Source of the DNA: Thermoflavifilum sp.
GTDB taxonomy: Bacteria; Bacteroidota; Bacteroidia; Chitinophagales; Chitinophagaceae
DNA: 64,000 nucleotides
NCBI RefSeq assembly: GCF_014961315.1
Contig: NZ_CP063141.1
Span: forward strand, 2,232,001 to 2,296,000
Reading direction: 5' to 3'
The notes below the pieces were generated by a model. The model saw only the letters and a list, made by a program, of their open reading frames with translations, was not told the origin of the DNA and did no database searches. Position 1 is the first letter of the stretch. Each line of letters starts with the position of its first letter. Positions 18,964 through 27,982 of the stretch are shown here, in pieces. The translations under genes were made by a program, and so were the position numbers.

Positions 18964-21900
18964 ATGAAAATTTGGTTTACCGCTAAGGATGTACAGTTGC
19001 GTACACCTTATCACCGCTACTTCAAAATCCTTTTTATCTTCAACCTTGTATTATTTGTTTGTTTTAGCTTTATTTTATCTCACCAGGCCCACGCAGATGT
19101 GTACTCATTTTCATGCATTCAACAACAGCAAATTCATGTAACCGGTCAGGTTGTAGATCAAAACGGTAATCCGCTTGCAGGTGTTTCCATCCGTGTCAGA
19201 GGCACCAATGCCGGGGCCATCACCGACAATAACGGACGTTTTCAGCTCGATGCGCCGGCGGGCAGTGTGTTGGAGATTTCATTCATTGGTTATCAGACCC
19301 AAACCATTACCCTGGGTAATGAAAACCAGAACTTGCGCATTCAGCTTCAGCAATCGGCCAGCGTGCTCAATCAGTTGGTGGTCATTGGGTATGGAACGCA
19401 GAGGAGAGAGGCCGTTACAGGTTCTGTTGCATCCATAACAGGTGCACAGATGAGAGAAGTTCCGGCATCCAACATTACGTATGCATTGCAAGGTCGATTA
19501 CCTGGTGTAGAACTCTCTCAAACAGACTCTAAGCCCGGAGCAACCATGCAAATTCGCATCCGGGGTACACGTTCTTTAACTGCAAGTAACGATCCTTTGA
19601 TTGTGCTGGATGGTATTCCTTTCCCCGGCTCAATTAGTGATATTGATCCGAACATTATTAAGAGTATTGATATTTTGAAAGATGCATCGGCAACTGCAAT
19701 TTATGGTTCGCGCGGTGCAAATGGCGTGATACTCATTACAACCGATAAGGGTACGGCCGGTGAAAAAGCAAGAATTAGTTACAACAGCTATGTGGGAATT
19801 AAAAAGGTATTTGCCGAATATCCGATGATGAATGGCCCTGAGTTTGTAGCTCTTCGCAAGGCAGCCGGTATGTATACCAATGGACCCGATGAGAATGATT
19901 CGATTAATACCGACTGGCAGTCGTTATTATATCGTACTGCATTTGTTACCAATCACGAATTAAGTGTAGCCGGTGGTACACAGCATGGGGGATATAATTT
20001 TGGAATAGGTTATTATCATGACGAATCCGTTATTCCTACTCAACAATATGAGCGCTATTCTCTGCATGGTACGCTGGATCAAGGCGTAGGCAAATATTTC
20101 AAGGTCGGATTCTCAACAAATAATAATTTCAGTATCAGCCAGGGTAATCAGATAGATCTGTATAATGTATTGAGCATGTCGCCCATTTCAAGCCCTTACA
20201 ACCCGGATGGATCTTTGAAAAGAATCATCCAGATGCCATTGGATCAGCAATGGGTGGAAACAAAATATATTATTGATAGTTTAAAGGATAAATGGCTGAG
20301 CCAGACAAAATCGTATGGATCTTACAACTCTTTGTATGGTGAAGTAAGCATACCCTGGGTGGAAGGATTAAAATACAGAATCAATTTAGGATTAAACTTT
20401 AGAAGCAGTGCCGGTGGAAGCTATACGGGCGAAGGGATTAACAGTTCCAATCCTACCACCCCATCAACCGCTTCTATCAGTAATTCTCTGACCACAGATT
20501 GGGTTGTTGAGAATTTGTTGACATATGATCATACTTTCAGGGAAAAACATCAGATCAATGTTACTGCGCTTTATTCTGCAGAACAATCCAGGTATAATAG
20601 TTCTTATATTTCTGCCAAGGATATTCCCAACGATGCTTTTCAATTTTATAATTTAGGTCAGGCCACTGGAGAAATTACCATCGATCCTAATAATCAGAAT
20701 TATCAGGAATCGGGCCTGCTCTCCTGGATGGGCAGGATTATGTATGCCTATAATGATAAGTACATGTTATCTGTGGCGGTACGTTCCGATGGGTCATCCC
20801 GATTAGCTCCGGGCCATCAATGGCACACGTATCCAGCCATATCTGCGGGATGGAATATTGCCAATGAATCATTCATGAAAGGCATCACGCAGATTAATCA
20901 GTTGAAACTCCGGGTGGGCTTCGGACAGACATCCAATCAGGCTATAGCACCTTATTCTACACTGGGTAGGTTAAGTACATTGCCTTACAATTTTGGGGAA
21001 AACACTTATGCCGTAGGGTATTATGTTTCCCAGCTACCGAACCCGAACCTGGGATGGGAATACTCTAAGACCTGGAATTATGGATTGGATTTCGCTTTAT
21101 TCAATAATCGACTTTCAGGTACATTTGAATACTATATTACAAACACAAATGATATTCTGTTAAGTGTCAACCTGCCCATCACTTCAGGCGTTGGAAGCTA
21201 TGTGGGTAATATTGGTGCTACACAGAACAAAGGTTGGGAACTATCTTTAAATGGTACGATACTCGATCGCCCCGGTGGATTTAGATGGGAAGCCGGATTC
21301 AATATCTACAGCAACCATAATAAGATCGTACAGCTTGCTTCCGGTACACAGCGAGACGAGGCCAACTGGTGGTTTGTTGGATATCCTATTAATGTGATTT
21401 ATGATTACCAGAAGATTGGTTTATGGCAGCAGGGTGATCCTTATCTCGATGTTCTGGAACCCGGAGGAAATGTGGGTATGATTAAGGTAAAATATACAGG
21501 TGGATATGATAACAATGGAAAACCGTTGAGGGCAATTGGACCAGATGATAGGCAAATCATGAAAGTAGATCCAGATTTTGAGGGTGGATTCAATACCAGA
21601 CTTTCTTACAAAGGATTTGATCTGACTGCAGTAGGAGTTTTTCAGCACGGTGGCATTCTGATCAGTACGCTCTATTCGGCAAATGGATATCTGGATCTGC
21701 TAACCGGAAGAAGAAATAATGTGAAAGTAGATTACTGGACACCGGATCATACGAATGCAAAATTCCCCAAGCCAGGTGGAATTATGAGCGGAGATAATCC
21801 CAAGTACGGATCTACACTGGGGTACTTTAGTGCTTCTTATCTTAAGATTCGTACCATCACGCTGGGGTATAATTTCACTTCTAATGGAAGGCTGAAAAAG

Positions 21901-22116
21901 ATTGGAATCGACAACTTGCGGATATATGCTACAGTACAGAATCCATTTGTGATGTTTTCTCCATTTCATAAAGAAAGCGGTTTAGATCCGGAAACCAATT
22001 CTTACGGAGATCAGAACGCAGCTGTAACCACTGCATATCCGCATCGGTTGCTTACATTGGGTACGAATGCACCATCGACACGGAATTACTTAATTGGTAT
22101 TAATTGTTCATTCTAA
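18964..22116 (+). CDS. susC: SusC-like TonB-dependent outer-membrane transporter
   Basis: A 1050-residue SusC/RagA family receptor that, with SusD, imports oligosaccharides across the outer membrane using TonB energy. A long signal/anchor region (residues about 20-45) is followed by the carboxypeptidase-like domain (VTGQVVDQNGNPLAGVSIRV), the TonB-box-like area VVIGYGTQRRE, the plug domain with RIRGTRSLTASNDPL and LKDASATAIYGSRGANGV, and a long beta-barrel ending at NYLIGINCSF (terminal Phe). The gene is 12 nt upstream of susD. Its place inside the xylan enzyme cluster indicates xylo-oligosaccharides, possibly methylglucuronate-substituted, as cargo. Confidence 0.95.
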   Translation: MKIWFTAKDVQLRTPYHRYFKILFIFNLVLFVCFSFILSHQAHADVYSFSCIQQQQIHVTGQVVDQNGNPLAGVSIRVRGTNAGAITDNNGRFQLDAPAGSVLEISFIGYQTQTITLGNENQNLRIQLQQSASVLNQLVVIGYGTQRREAVTGSVASITGAQMREVPASNITYALQGRLPGVELSQTDSKPGATMQIRIRGTRSLTASNDPLIVLDGIPFPGSISDIDPNIIKSIDILKDASATAIYGSRGANGVILITTDKGTAGEKARISYNSYVGIKKVFAEYPMMNGPEFVALRKAAGMYTNGPDENDSINTDWQSLLYRTAFVTNHELSVAGGTQHGGYNFGIGYYHDESVIPTQQYERYSLHGTLDQGVGKYFKVGFSTNNNFSISQGNQIDLYNVLSMSPISSPYNPDGSLKRIIQMPLDQQWVETKYIIDSLKDKWLSQTKSYGSYNSLYGEVSIPWVEGLKYRINLGLNFRSSAGGSYTGEGINSSNPTTPSTASISNSLTTDWVVENLLTYDHTFREKHQINVTALYSAEQSRYNSSYISAKDIPNDAFQFYNLGQATGEITIDPNNQNYQESGLLSWMGRIMYAYNDKYMLSVAVRSDGSSRLAPGHQWHTYPAISAGWNIANESFMKGITQINQLKLRVGFGQTSNQAIAPYSTLGRLSTLPYNFGENTYAVGYYVSQLPNPNLGWEYSKTWNYGLDFALFNNRLSGTFEYYITNTNDILLSVNLPITSGVGSYVGNIGATQNKGWELSLNGTILDRPGGFRWEAGFNIYSNHNKIVQLASGTQRDEANWWFVGYPINVIYDYQKIGLWQQGDPYLDVLEPGGNVGMIKVKYTGGYDNNGKPLRAIGPDDRQIMKVDPDFEGGFNTRLSYKGFDLTAVGVFQHGGILISTLYSANGYLDLLTGRRNNVKVDYWTPDHTNAKFPKPGGIMSGDNPKYGSTLGYFSASYLKIRTITLGYNFTSNGRLKKIGIDNLRIYATVQNPFVMFSPFHKESGLDPETNSYGDQNAAVTTAYPHRLLTLGTNAPSTRNYLIGINCSF

Positions 22117-22128
22117 AATTGAATTGCC

Positions 22129-24081
22129 ATGAAACGTATTCATATCGTACCGATTTTCAAAACACTCATCCTGATGTTCGCCTTATTCATATCAGGATGT
22201 TCGAAGATTCTCAAAGAAACGCCTCGTAGTATTTACACCCCCGAATTTTTCAAAACAGAAAAAGGTGTAATGGGAGGTGTAACCGCATTGTATTCCAACT
22301 TGCGGTACATCTTTGGAAATGCCTATTATTACAATACCTGCGAAACGGGCACAGATGAGGTCACTTATGCACAGAGTGCAGATCAGAATTTTAAAGTAAT
22401 GGATATCACAGGGGTAGGCGATATTACCTCAACCACGAGTCGTGCGGATGTCCTCTGGTATAATGCCTTTCCAGCTATCAATACAGCGAGCGGAATTATA
22501 GAATATGGTACTGAGGCGGGTGTACCTGCTTCCCTGATTGCAGAAGCAAGGTTTTTCCGCGCTTTCTATTATTTCATGCTTGTTCAAACTTTTGGTGGTG
22601 TGCCTCTTGATCTGGGAGCCGGAGAATTGAAGTTTAATACGAATCCGGTTCGATTATCTAAACGAAACACTGTACCGGAAGTTTATACCAAAGCGATCTT
22701 CCCCGATCTAATCCAGGCAATTAATGATTTGCCGGATAACCCCAGGCTTACGGGTACGGTTACTAAAACAGTAGCTCGCCTTTATCTGGCAAAAGCATAT
22801 TTGACATATGCCTGGTGGTTGCAGAATCCGAACAACATTCCCACTTATCCGGCTGCAGATCGTACCGACCCAGATGGGCATAATGCACAATGGTATTTTC
22901 AACAAGCTTACGACATCGCTACGTATGCGATTGATAATCCCGGGCCTTATGGGTTACAACCTACGTATTATGATGTAAACTGGGCACCGAATGATCGGAA
23001 TAATGAAATATTGCTGTATGCTGATCACACGGAAACCAGCGAATATTACAATGGAGCCAGCCTGACATACAGTGGTGGAGGAGGGCAAGATAATTTTGCT
23101 GGCTGGATGATGCAATGGAACTATACCGTAATTCGGAGCAGTTCTTCTCCTAGCACCTGGGTGCCTGTGAGCTCCGTACAGCGTGAAGCAGAGCAACATC
23201 TCGGACGCCCCTGGATTCGGATGTGCCCAACAATTGATGTGATTGAAAACACATTTGCTGATAAAACCAATGACTCTCGATATGATGGTACATTCACGAC
23301 TGTATATCGAGGCAACTGGAATAAAGCAGGCATCAGTGGCCCGTTGTATAATGCGAACTTTATGCAGGTTAATCCGGGTGATGCTATTTTAACCTTCTTA
23401 AATGATAACCCCCCTTCTCCACTGACTTATCCGAATGGACCCGGACATAGCAATGTCGGTGCAGCAGAAGTTCCCGGGAGATCTGATTTTGTAATTGCTC
23501 CTGAAGGAATTAGCAGAATTGTATATCCTGGATTATGGAAGCTTGGCGAGTATCGTACGGATAATGGAAATGGTTTAGGACAGCCTAACGCGGCAAGTAC
23601 ACGGCCATTTAATATTGCTAAGTTTTCCGAATTTTATTTTATCGCTGCAGAAGCTGCTGTTAAAGGGGCTAACACCCAGGTAGGCAAAACAGCCAGAGAT
23701 CTCATTAATGTAATTCGTGCAAGAGCCGGTAAATGGCGCTGGGATAATAACGGTGATTCTACGAAAATTGAAGACCATAGTGCACAAATGGTTGCTGCTA
23801 CGCCCGCTACCATTACCATTGATTATATCTTGCAGGAACGTTCACGTGAATATTACGGTGAAGGTTATCGTTGGTATGATCTGGTAAGAACCCAGAAATG
23901 GGGTGAGCTGGCTCAGAGCTATCGGATATGTGGGCCCACTTATGGAGATCATACACCTAAAACTTATACCCGGAATATACAGCCCTATATGTATTTGCGT
24001 CCTATTCCACAGGGTGAAATCGATGCCCTGCAAATGAGTGATGCAGATAAACAGGCCTATCAGAATCCTGGGTATAATTAA
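22129..24081 (+). CDS. susD: SusD/RagB-like outer-membrane lipoprotein
   Basis: A 650-residue sugar-binding lipoprotein that forms the lid of the SusC transporter. The lipobox FISGC places the acylated Cys near residue 24. The N-terminal helical repeat region shows LKETPRSIYTPEFFKTEKG, AEARFFRAFYYFMLVQTFGG and the TPR-like ARLYLAKAYLTYAWW. The C-terminal RagB domain has IVYPGLWKLGEY, KFSEFYFIAAEAAVKGA, INVIRARAG and ILQERSREYYGEGYRWYDL, all typical. It follows susC by 12 nt and precedes the glucuronoxylanase by 7 nt, so translation is probably coupled. Confidence 0.95.
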   Translation: MKRIHIVPIFKTLILMFALFISGCSKILKETPRSIYTPEFFKTEKGVMGGVTALYSNLRYIFGNAYYYNTCETGTDEVTYAQSADQNFKVMDITGVGDITSTTSRADVLWYNAFPAINTASGIIEYGTEAGVPASLIAEARFFRAFYYFMLVQTFGGVPLDLGAGELKFNTNPVRLSKRNTVPEVYTKAIFPDLIQAINDLPDNPRLTGTVTKTVARLYLAKAYLTYAWWLQNPNNIPTYPAADRTDPDGHNAQWYFQQAYDIATYAIDNPGPYGLQPTYYDVNWAPNDRNNEILLYADHTETSEYYNGASLTYSGGGGQDNFAGWMMQWNYTVIRSSSSPSTWVPVSSVQREAEQHLGRPWIRMCPTIDVIENTFADKTNDSRYDGTFTTVYRGNWNKAGISGPLYNANFMQVNPGDAILTFLNDNPPSPLTYPNGPGHSNVGAAEVPGRSDFVIAPEGISRIVYPGLWKLGEYRTDNGNGLGQPNAASTRPFNIAKFSEFYFIAAEAAVKGANTQVGKTARDLINVIRARAGKWRWDNNGDSTKIEDHSAQMVAATPATITIDYILQERSREYYGEGYRWYDLVRTQKWGELAQSYRICGPTYGDHTPKTYTRNIQPYMYLRPIPQGEIDALQMSDADKQAYQNPGYN

Positions 24082-24088
24082 TTAAGTG

Positions 24089-25315
24089 ATGATATTCAGA
24101 CTTTTGATTATCGTACTAATTGTTCTATTGTTTTCGGGTTGCAAGAAGGGGGAAACCCCTTCTTCACCTGGAAATAAGCCACCAATAGTAGATACATCTG
24201 CTGTAACCATTCAGATTGATGCCAGCCACGCTTATCAATTGATTTATGGATTTGGCGGAGCAGATATCGTCGAGTGGACTGGCGATTTGACTCCAGATCA
24301 GCGAATCAAGGCTTTTTCACCCGAAACAGGCATTGGGTTAAGTATTTTGCGGTTAAGGGTACCTGTAGATAGTAGCCGGTTTGCAGAAGCAAAAGCTACG
24401 GTGGATGCCTGTAAATCGTATGGTGGTATCGCTATCGCGACGGTATGGTCTGCACCGGCATGGATGAAAACAAATAATAGTACAGTGGGTGGAAAATTGA
24501 AACCGAGTGCTTATGGTGCGTTTGCAGCCTACTTAAGGGCATTTAATCAGGCTATTGGCGGCTTAACTGCGATCAGTCCGACTAACGAACCTAACATTCA
24601 GGTAGATTATGAATCCATGCAAATGACCGCCTCTGACGTGGCCGACTTTGTGGCTGCAGAAGGCGATAGTTGCGGCGCACCCATCATGGCTCCAGAGCCT
24701 TACAATATGGATCAAACTTTTATTAATGCCTATTTAAATAACAGTGATGCAAAAGCTAAAACCAAGTTTATCTGCGGACATATTTATGGAGCTACGCCAT
24801 ATCCATTATCGGTAGATAAGCCGGTATGGATGACGGAACATTTTACAAATTCAAATGTAAGTGGTGACGACTGGTCGAACGCCATGCAAGCGGCCAAAGA
24901 AATCAATGATTGCATGAATGCAGGATGGGGTGCTTATGTTTGGTGGTATATCAGGCGAAGTTATGGCCCCATAGGTGAAAATGGGCAGATCCAGAAAATT
25001 GGATATGTGATGGCGCATTATGCAAGATATGTCAGACCAGGTTATGTAAGAATTGATTGCACAGCAAACCCGGAATCAAATATTTATGCAACAGCTTATA
25101 CGAATAGTGCAAAGATTGTTGTGGTAGTTATCAATCAAAGGCATGATGATATTTATCAACGGTTTACCTTGAATGGAGCACAGGTCACAAAGCTTATTCA
25201 TTATTATACAAATGCATCATCAAATTTTGTTGCAGATTCCAGTGCTGTGAATAGTCAATTTGGAATCGTTTTGCCAGCATTGAGTGTAAATACCATTATT
25301 TTAAGTCATTTGTGA
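24089..25315 (+). CDS. GH30_8-type glucuronoxylanase (lipoprotein)
   Basis: A 408-residue GH30 endo-xylanase probably requiring a (methyl)glucuronic acid branch. A lipobox FSGC near residue 18 suggests a surface lipoprotein. YGFGGADI opens the barrel; the acid/base is E167 in SPTNEPN and the nucleophile E250 in WMTEHF. AYVWWYIRRSYGPI near residue 292 and VMAHYARYVRPGYVRID are hallmarks of subfamily 8, where an Arg in this loop contacts the glucuronate branch. ATG 24089 is preferred over the GTG one codon before. It is well placed to produce branched xylo-oligosaccharides for the SusCD pair. Subfamily is assigned from motifs, not from a tree. Confidence 0.88.
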   Translation: MIFRLLIIVLIVLLFSGCKKGETPSSPGNKPPIVDTSAVTIQIDASHAYQLIYGFGGADIVEWTGDLTPDQRIKAFSPETGIGLSILRLRVPVDSSRFAEAKATVDACKSYGGIAIATVWSAPAWMKTNNSTVGGKLKPSAYGAFAAYLRAFNQAIGGLTAISPTNEPNIQVDYESMQMTASDVADFVAAEGDSCGAPIMAPEPYNMDQTFINAYLNNSDAKAKTKFICGHIYGATPYPLSVDKPVWMTEHFTNSNVSGDDWSNAMQAAKEINDCMNAGWGAYVWWYIRRSYGPIGENGQIQKIGYVMAHYARYVRPGYVRIDCTANPESNIYATAYTNSAKIVVVVINQRHDDIYQRFTLNGAQVTKLIHYYTNASSNFVADSSAVNSQFGIVLPALSVNTIILSHL

Positions 25316-25454
25316 GGCAGTTGGATAAATTGATAAATAATCGATGATTTTTCATCTTAAACAAAATAACCGCATTCACGTGCATCTCTTGTTTATGGGT
25401 AAAGGGAAGAGTAGTGGGCTTTGTTTCGTTTCTGTTGTTTCATTCAGGCACAGT

Positions 25455-26597
25455 ATGCGCCTGGTGGGCAAGTATATCCACTGCTTTCAAAGGGGCTTTC
25501 CAGCCCCTTTATTCCCTTTTTTATGCTCGATCATCATGCTGTCCGGCTGTTTACTGCCGGCGCACGCCCAACCGCATCCCGGGCCTGTACTCCGCGATGT
25601 GGCTCCCATTCCCGTGGGCGTGGCTATTGGCTATTTCCCCATGATGCAGGATAGCGTGTATCGACGAATCGTTACGCAACAATTCAACCAGGTGACATTT
25701 GAATATGCCCTGAAAAATGGTGCTATTATCAGGCCCGATGGACGGCTCGATTTTCATCAGGCCGATGCACTGGTTCAGGTGTGTACCGATGCCGGCTTGA
25801 AGATTTACGGACATACCCTTTGCTGGTATCAAAACAATTCGCCTTACATGCAACGCCTGGCCGGTGATTCCGCCGCACTGGAAAATTTTCTCAAGCAATA
25901 TATCTACACGGTCATGCACCGGTATCCGCAAATTCATGCCTGGGATGTGGTGAATGAAGCCATCGACGATAGCACGGGCCGCTTGCGGGTAGATGGCCCC
26001 CGGCGACCGGGTTATTTTTACTGGGGCCGATATCTGGGTGCGCATTATGTGGCCCGCGTGTTTGCATATGCCCATGAAGCCAATCCCTCGGCCGAACTGT
26101 TTTACAACGATTACGACCTGGAGACCAATTCAAAGAAATTGGCCGGTGTGCTGCGACTCATCGATACCCTACGTGCACATCATGTGCCCATTACCGGTAT
26201 CGGCACGCAGATGCATATCAGCATATCGACGCCCGATAACGACATCGATCGGATGTTCCGGGCGCTGGCTGCGACGGGCCTGAAGGTGCGCATATCCGAG
26301 CTCGATATTCGGGTGAACCCGCATCATAATCCGCATATGGTGCTCACGCCCGAGCTGGAACGCTTGCAGGCACAAAAAGCGGCTCATGTCATCCGCTCGT
26401 ATTCTCGCTATGTGCCGCCCGCGCAGCGGCATGATATCACCTTCTGGAATGTGGGCGATCGCGACAGCTGGATTGTGCGCGCCCTGCATGAAACCGATTG
26501 GCCGACCATGTTCGATTCAACCTATCATCCGAAACCGATGTTCGATTCCGTATATCAGGCACTGCAGAAGGTGGAAAGAGCAGCAGCTTATCCTTAG
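25455..26597 (+). CDS. GH10 endo-beta-1,4-xylanase
   Basis: A 380-residue GH10 xylanase. The acid/base is E168 in AWDVVNEAIDD and the nucleophile E282 in RISELDIRV; GHTLCWYQN and YNDYDLET are family motifs. The canonical N-terminal AEN-x-MKW segment is replaced by TFEYALKNG, a variant often seen in Bacteroidota. I chose ATG 25455, which yields an export signal with a lipobox LSGC near residue 32 or a Sec cleavage at AHAQ. An in-frame ATG at 25344 would add 37 residues that look unlike a signal peptide, and the DNA there is AT-rich. It is retaining and cuts main-chain xylan. Confidence 0.92.
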   Translation: MRLVGKYIHCFQRGFPAPLFPFLCSIIMLSGCLLPAHAQPHPGPVLRDVAPIPVGVAIGYFPMMQDSVYRRIVTQQFNQVTFEYALKNGAIIRPDGRLDFHQADALVQVCTDAGLKIYGHTLCWYQNNSPYMQRLAGDSAALENFLKQYIYTVMHRYPQIHAWDVVNEAIDDSTGRLRVDGPRRPGYFYWGRYLGAHYVARVFAYAHEANPSAELFYNDYDLETNSKKLAGVLRLIDTLRAHHVPITGIGTQMHISISTPDNDIDRMFRALAATGLKVRISELDIRVNPHHNPHMVLTPELERLQAQKAAHVIRSYSRYVPPAQRHDITFWNVGDRDSWIVRALHETDWPTMFDSTYHPKPMFDSVYQALQKVERAAAYP

Positions 26598-26643
26598 TTT
26601 TGTTACGTAAACCATGATTTTTAAATCTTAAAAAACATCAATT

Positions 26644-27972
26644 ATGCAAGTGTTAACCGGCGACAAAGCCTATTTCAAAAACATTCCTCAAATCAAGTAT
26701 GAAGGTCCGGAAAGCGATAACCTGCTGGCCTTTCACTGGTATGATGAAAACCGTATCGTACGGGGCAAAACCATGAAAGAGCATTTTCGTTTTGCCTGTG
26801 CTTACTGGCATTCGTTCTGCAATACCGGTGCCGATCCTTTCGGCGTGGGCACGCACGATTTCCCCTGGAATCAGCATCCAGACCCCATTCAGCGAGCAAA
26901 AGATAAGATGGATGCGGCCTTCGAGTTCATGACCAGGATGAATCTGCCGTTTTATTGCTTTCATGATGTGGATGTGGTGGATTTCACCGATGATATTCTG
27001 GAAAATGAGCGTCGCCTGCAAACCATTGTGGAATATGCAAAAGAAAAACAACAAGCCAGCGGCATTCAATTGTTGTGGGGCACGGCGAACCTGTTTTCAC
27101 ACAAGCGATATATGAATGGAGCCGCCACCAATCCGGATTTTCACGTGCTGGCACATGCTGCCGCCCAGGTGAAAGCGGCGCTGGATGCGACGATCTACTT
27201 AGGAGGTGCCAACTATGTGTTCTGGGGCGGAAGAGAAGGCTATATGAGCTTGTTAAATACCAACATGAAACGCGAACGCGAGCACTTCGCCATGTTCCTG
27301 CACAAAGCCCGCGATTATGCACGCAGCCAGGGTTTCAAAGGCAATTTCTTCATCGAACCCAAACCCTGCGAGCCCACCAAACATCAATATGATTACGATG
27401 CTGCTACGGTGATTGGCTTTTTGCGGGAATTCGATTTGATGCAGGATTTTAAACTTAACATCGAGGTGAATCACGCCACACTGGCGGGCCATACCTTCAC
27501 CCATGAGCTGCAGGTGGCCGCAGATGCAGGTTTACTGGGCTCTATCGATGCCAACCGGGGCGATTATCAAAATGGCTGGGACACCGATCAGTTCCCGAAC
27601 AACATCAATGAGTTGGTGGAAGCCATGTTGGTTATCCTCGAGGCCGGCGGATTGCAGGGAGGTGGTGTGAATTTCGATGCCAAACGCCGCAGGAACTCTA
27701 CCGATCCGGAAGACCTGTTTTATGCCCATATCTGCGGCATGGATGCTTTTGCACGTGCCCTGCTCATCGCCGACCGTATCCTTGAAGATGGCCGCTATCA
27801 GGAGTTCAGGCGCCTGCGCTATGCTTCTTTTGATGAAGGACTGGGTAAGGAGTTTGAACAGGGGAAGGTATCGCTGGAACAGCTCCGTGAATATGCGATT
27901 GCACATGGCGAGCCGCGCCAGGTGAGCGGCCGGCAGGAATGGCTGGAACTGCTTATCAATCGGTTTATTTGA
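26644..27972 (+). CDS. xylA: Xylose isomerase XylA
   Basis: A 442-residue cytoplasmic metalloenzyme converting D-xylose to D-xylulose. It is of the longer class II type (about 440 residues). The catalytic pair is H107 and D110 in [10 protein letters not shown]; metal ligands E238 ([17 protein letters not shown]), E274 and H277 ([14 protein letters not shown]) and D302 (SIDANRGD) are all present. It lies in the middle of the secreted-enzyme operon (46 nt after GH10, 10 nt before the esterase), which joins breakdown of xylan to entry of xylose into metabolism. A xylulokinase gene, the next step, is not in this window. Confidence 0.97.
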   Translation: MQVLTGDKAYFKNIPQIKYEGPESDNLLAFHWYDENRIVRGKTMKEHFRFACAYWHSFCNTGADPFGVGTHDFPWNQHPDPIQRAKDKMDAAFEFMTRMNLPFYCFHDVDVVDFTDDILENERRLQTIVEYAKEKQQASGIQLLWGTANLFSHKRYMNGAATNPDFHVLAHAAAQVKAALDATIYLGGANYVFWGGREGYMSLLNTNMKREREHFAMFLHKARDYARSQGFKGNFFIEPKPCEPTKHQYDYDAATVIGFLREFDLMQDFKLNIEVNHATLAGHTFTHELQVAADAGLLGSIDANRGDYQNGWDTDQFPNNINELVEAMLVILEAGGLQGGGVNFDAKRRRNSTDPEDLFYAHICGMDAFARALLIADRILEDGRYQEFRRLRYASFDEGLGKEFEQGKVSLEQLREYAIAHGEPRQVSGRQEWLELLINRFI

Positions 27973-27982
27973 AAGCTGAGCG

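Noticed and set aside
25551-26075. 174-codon minus-strand frame
   Set aside because: Antisense to the GH10 catalytic domain; an artefact of strand composition.
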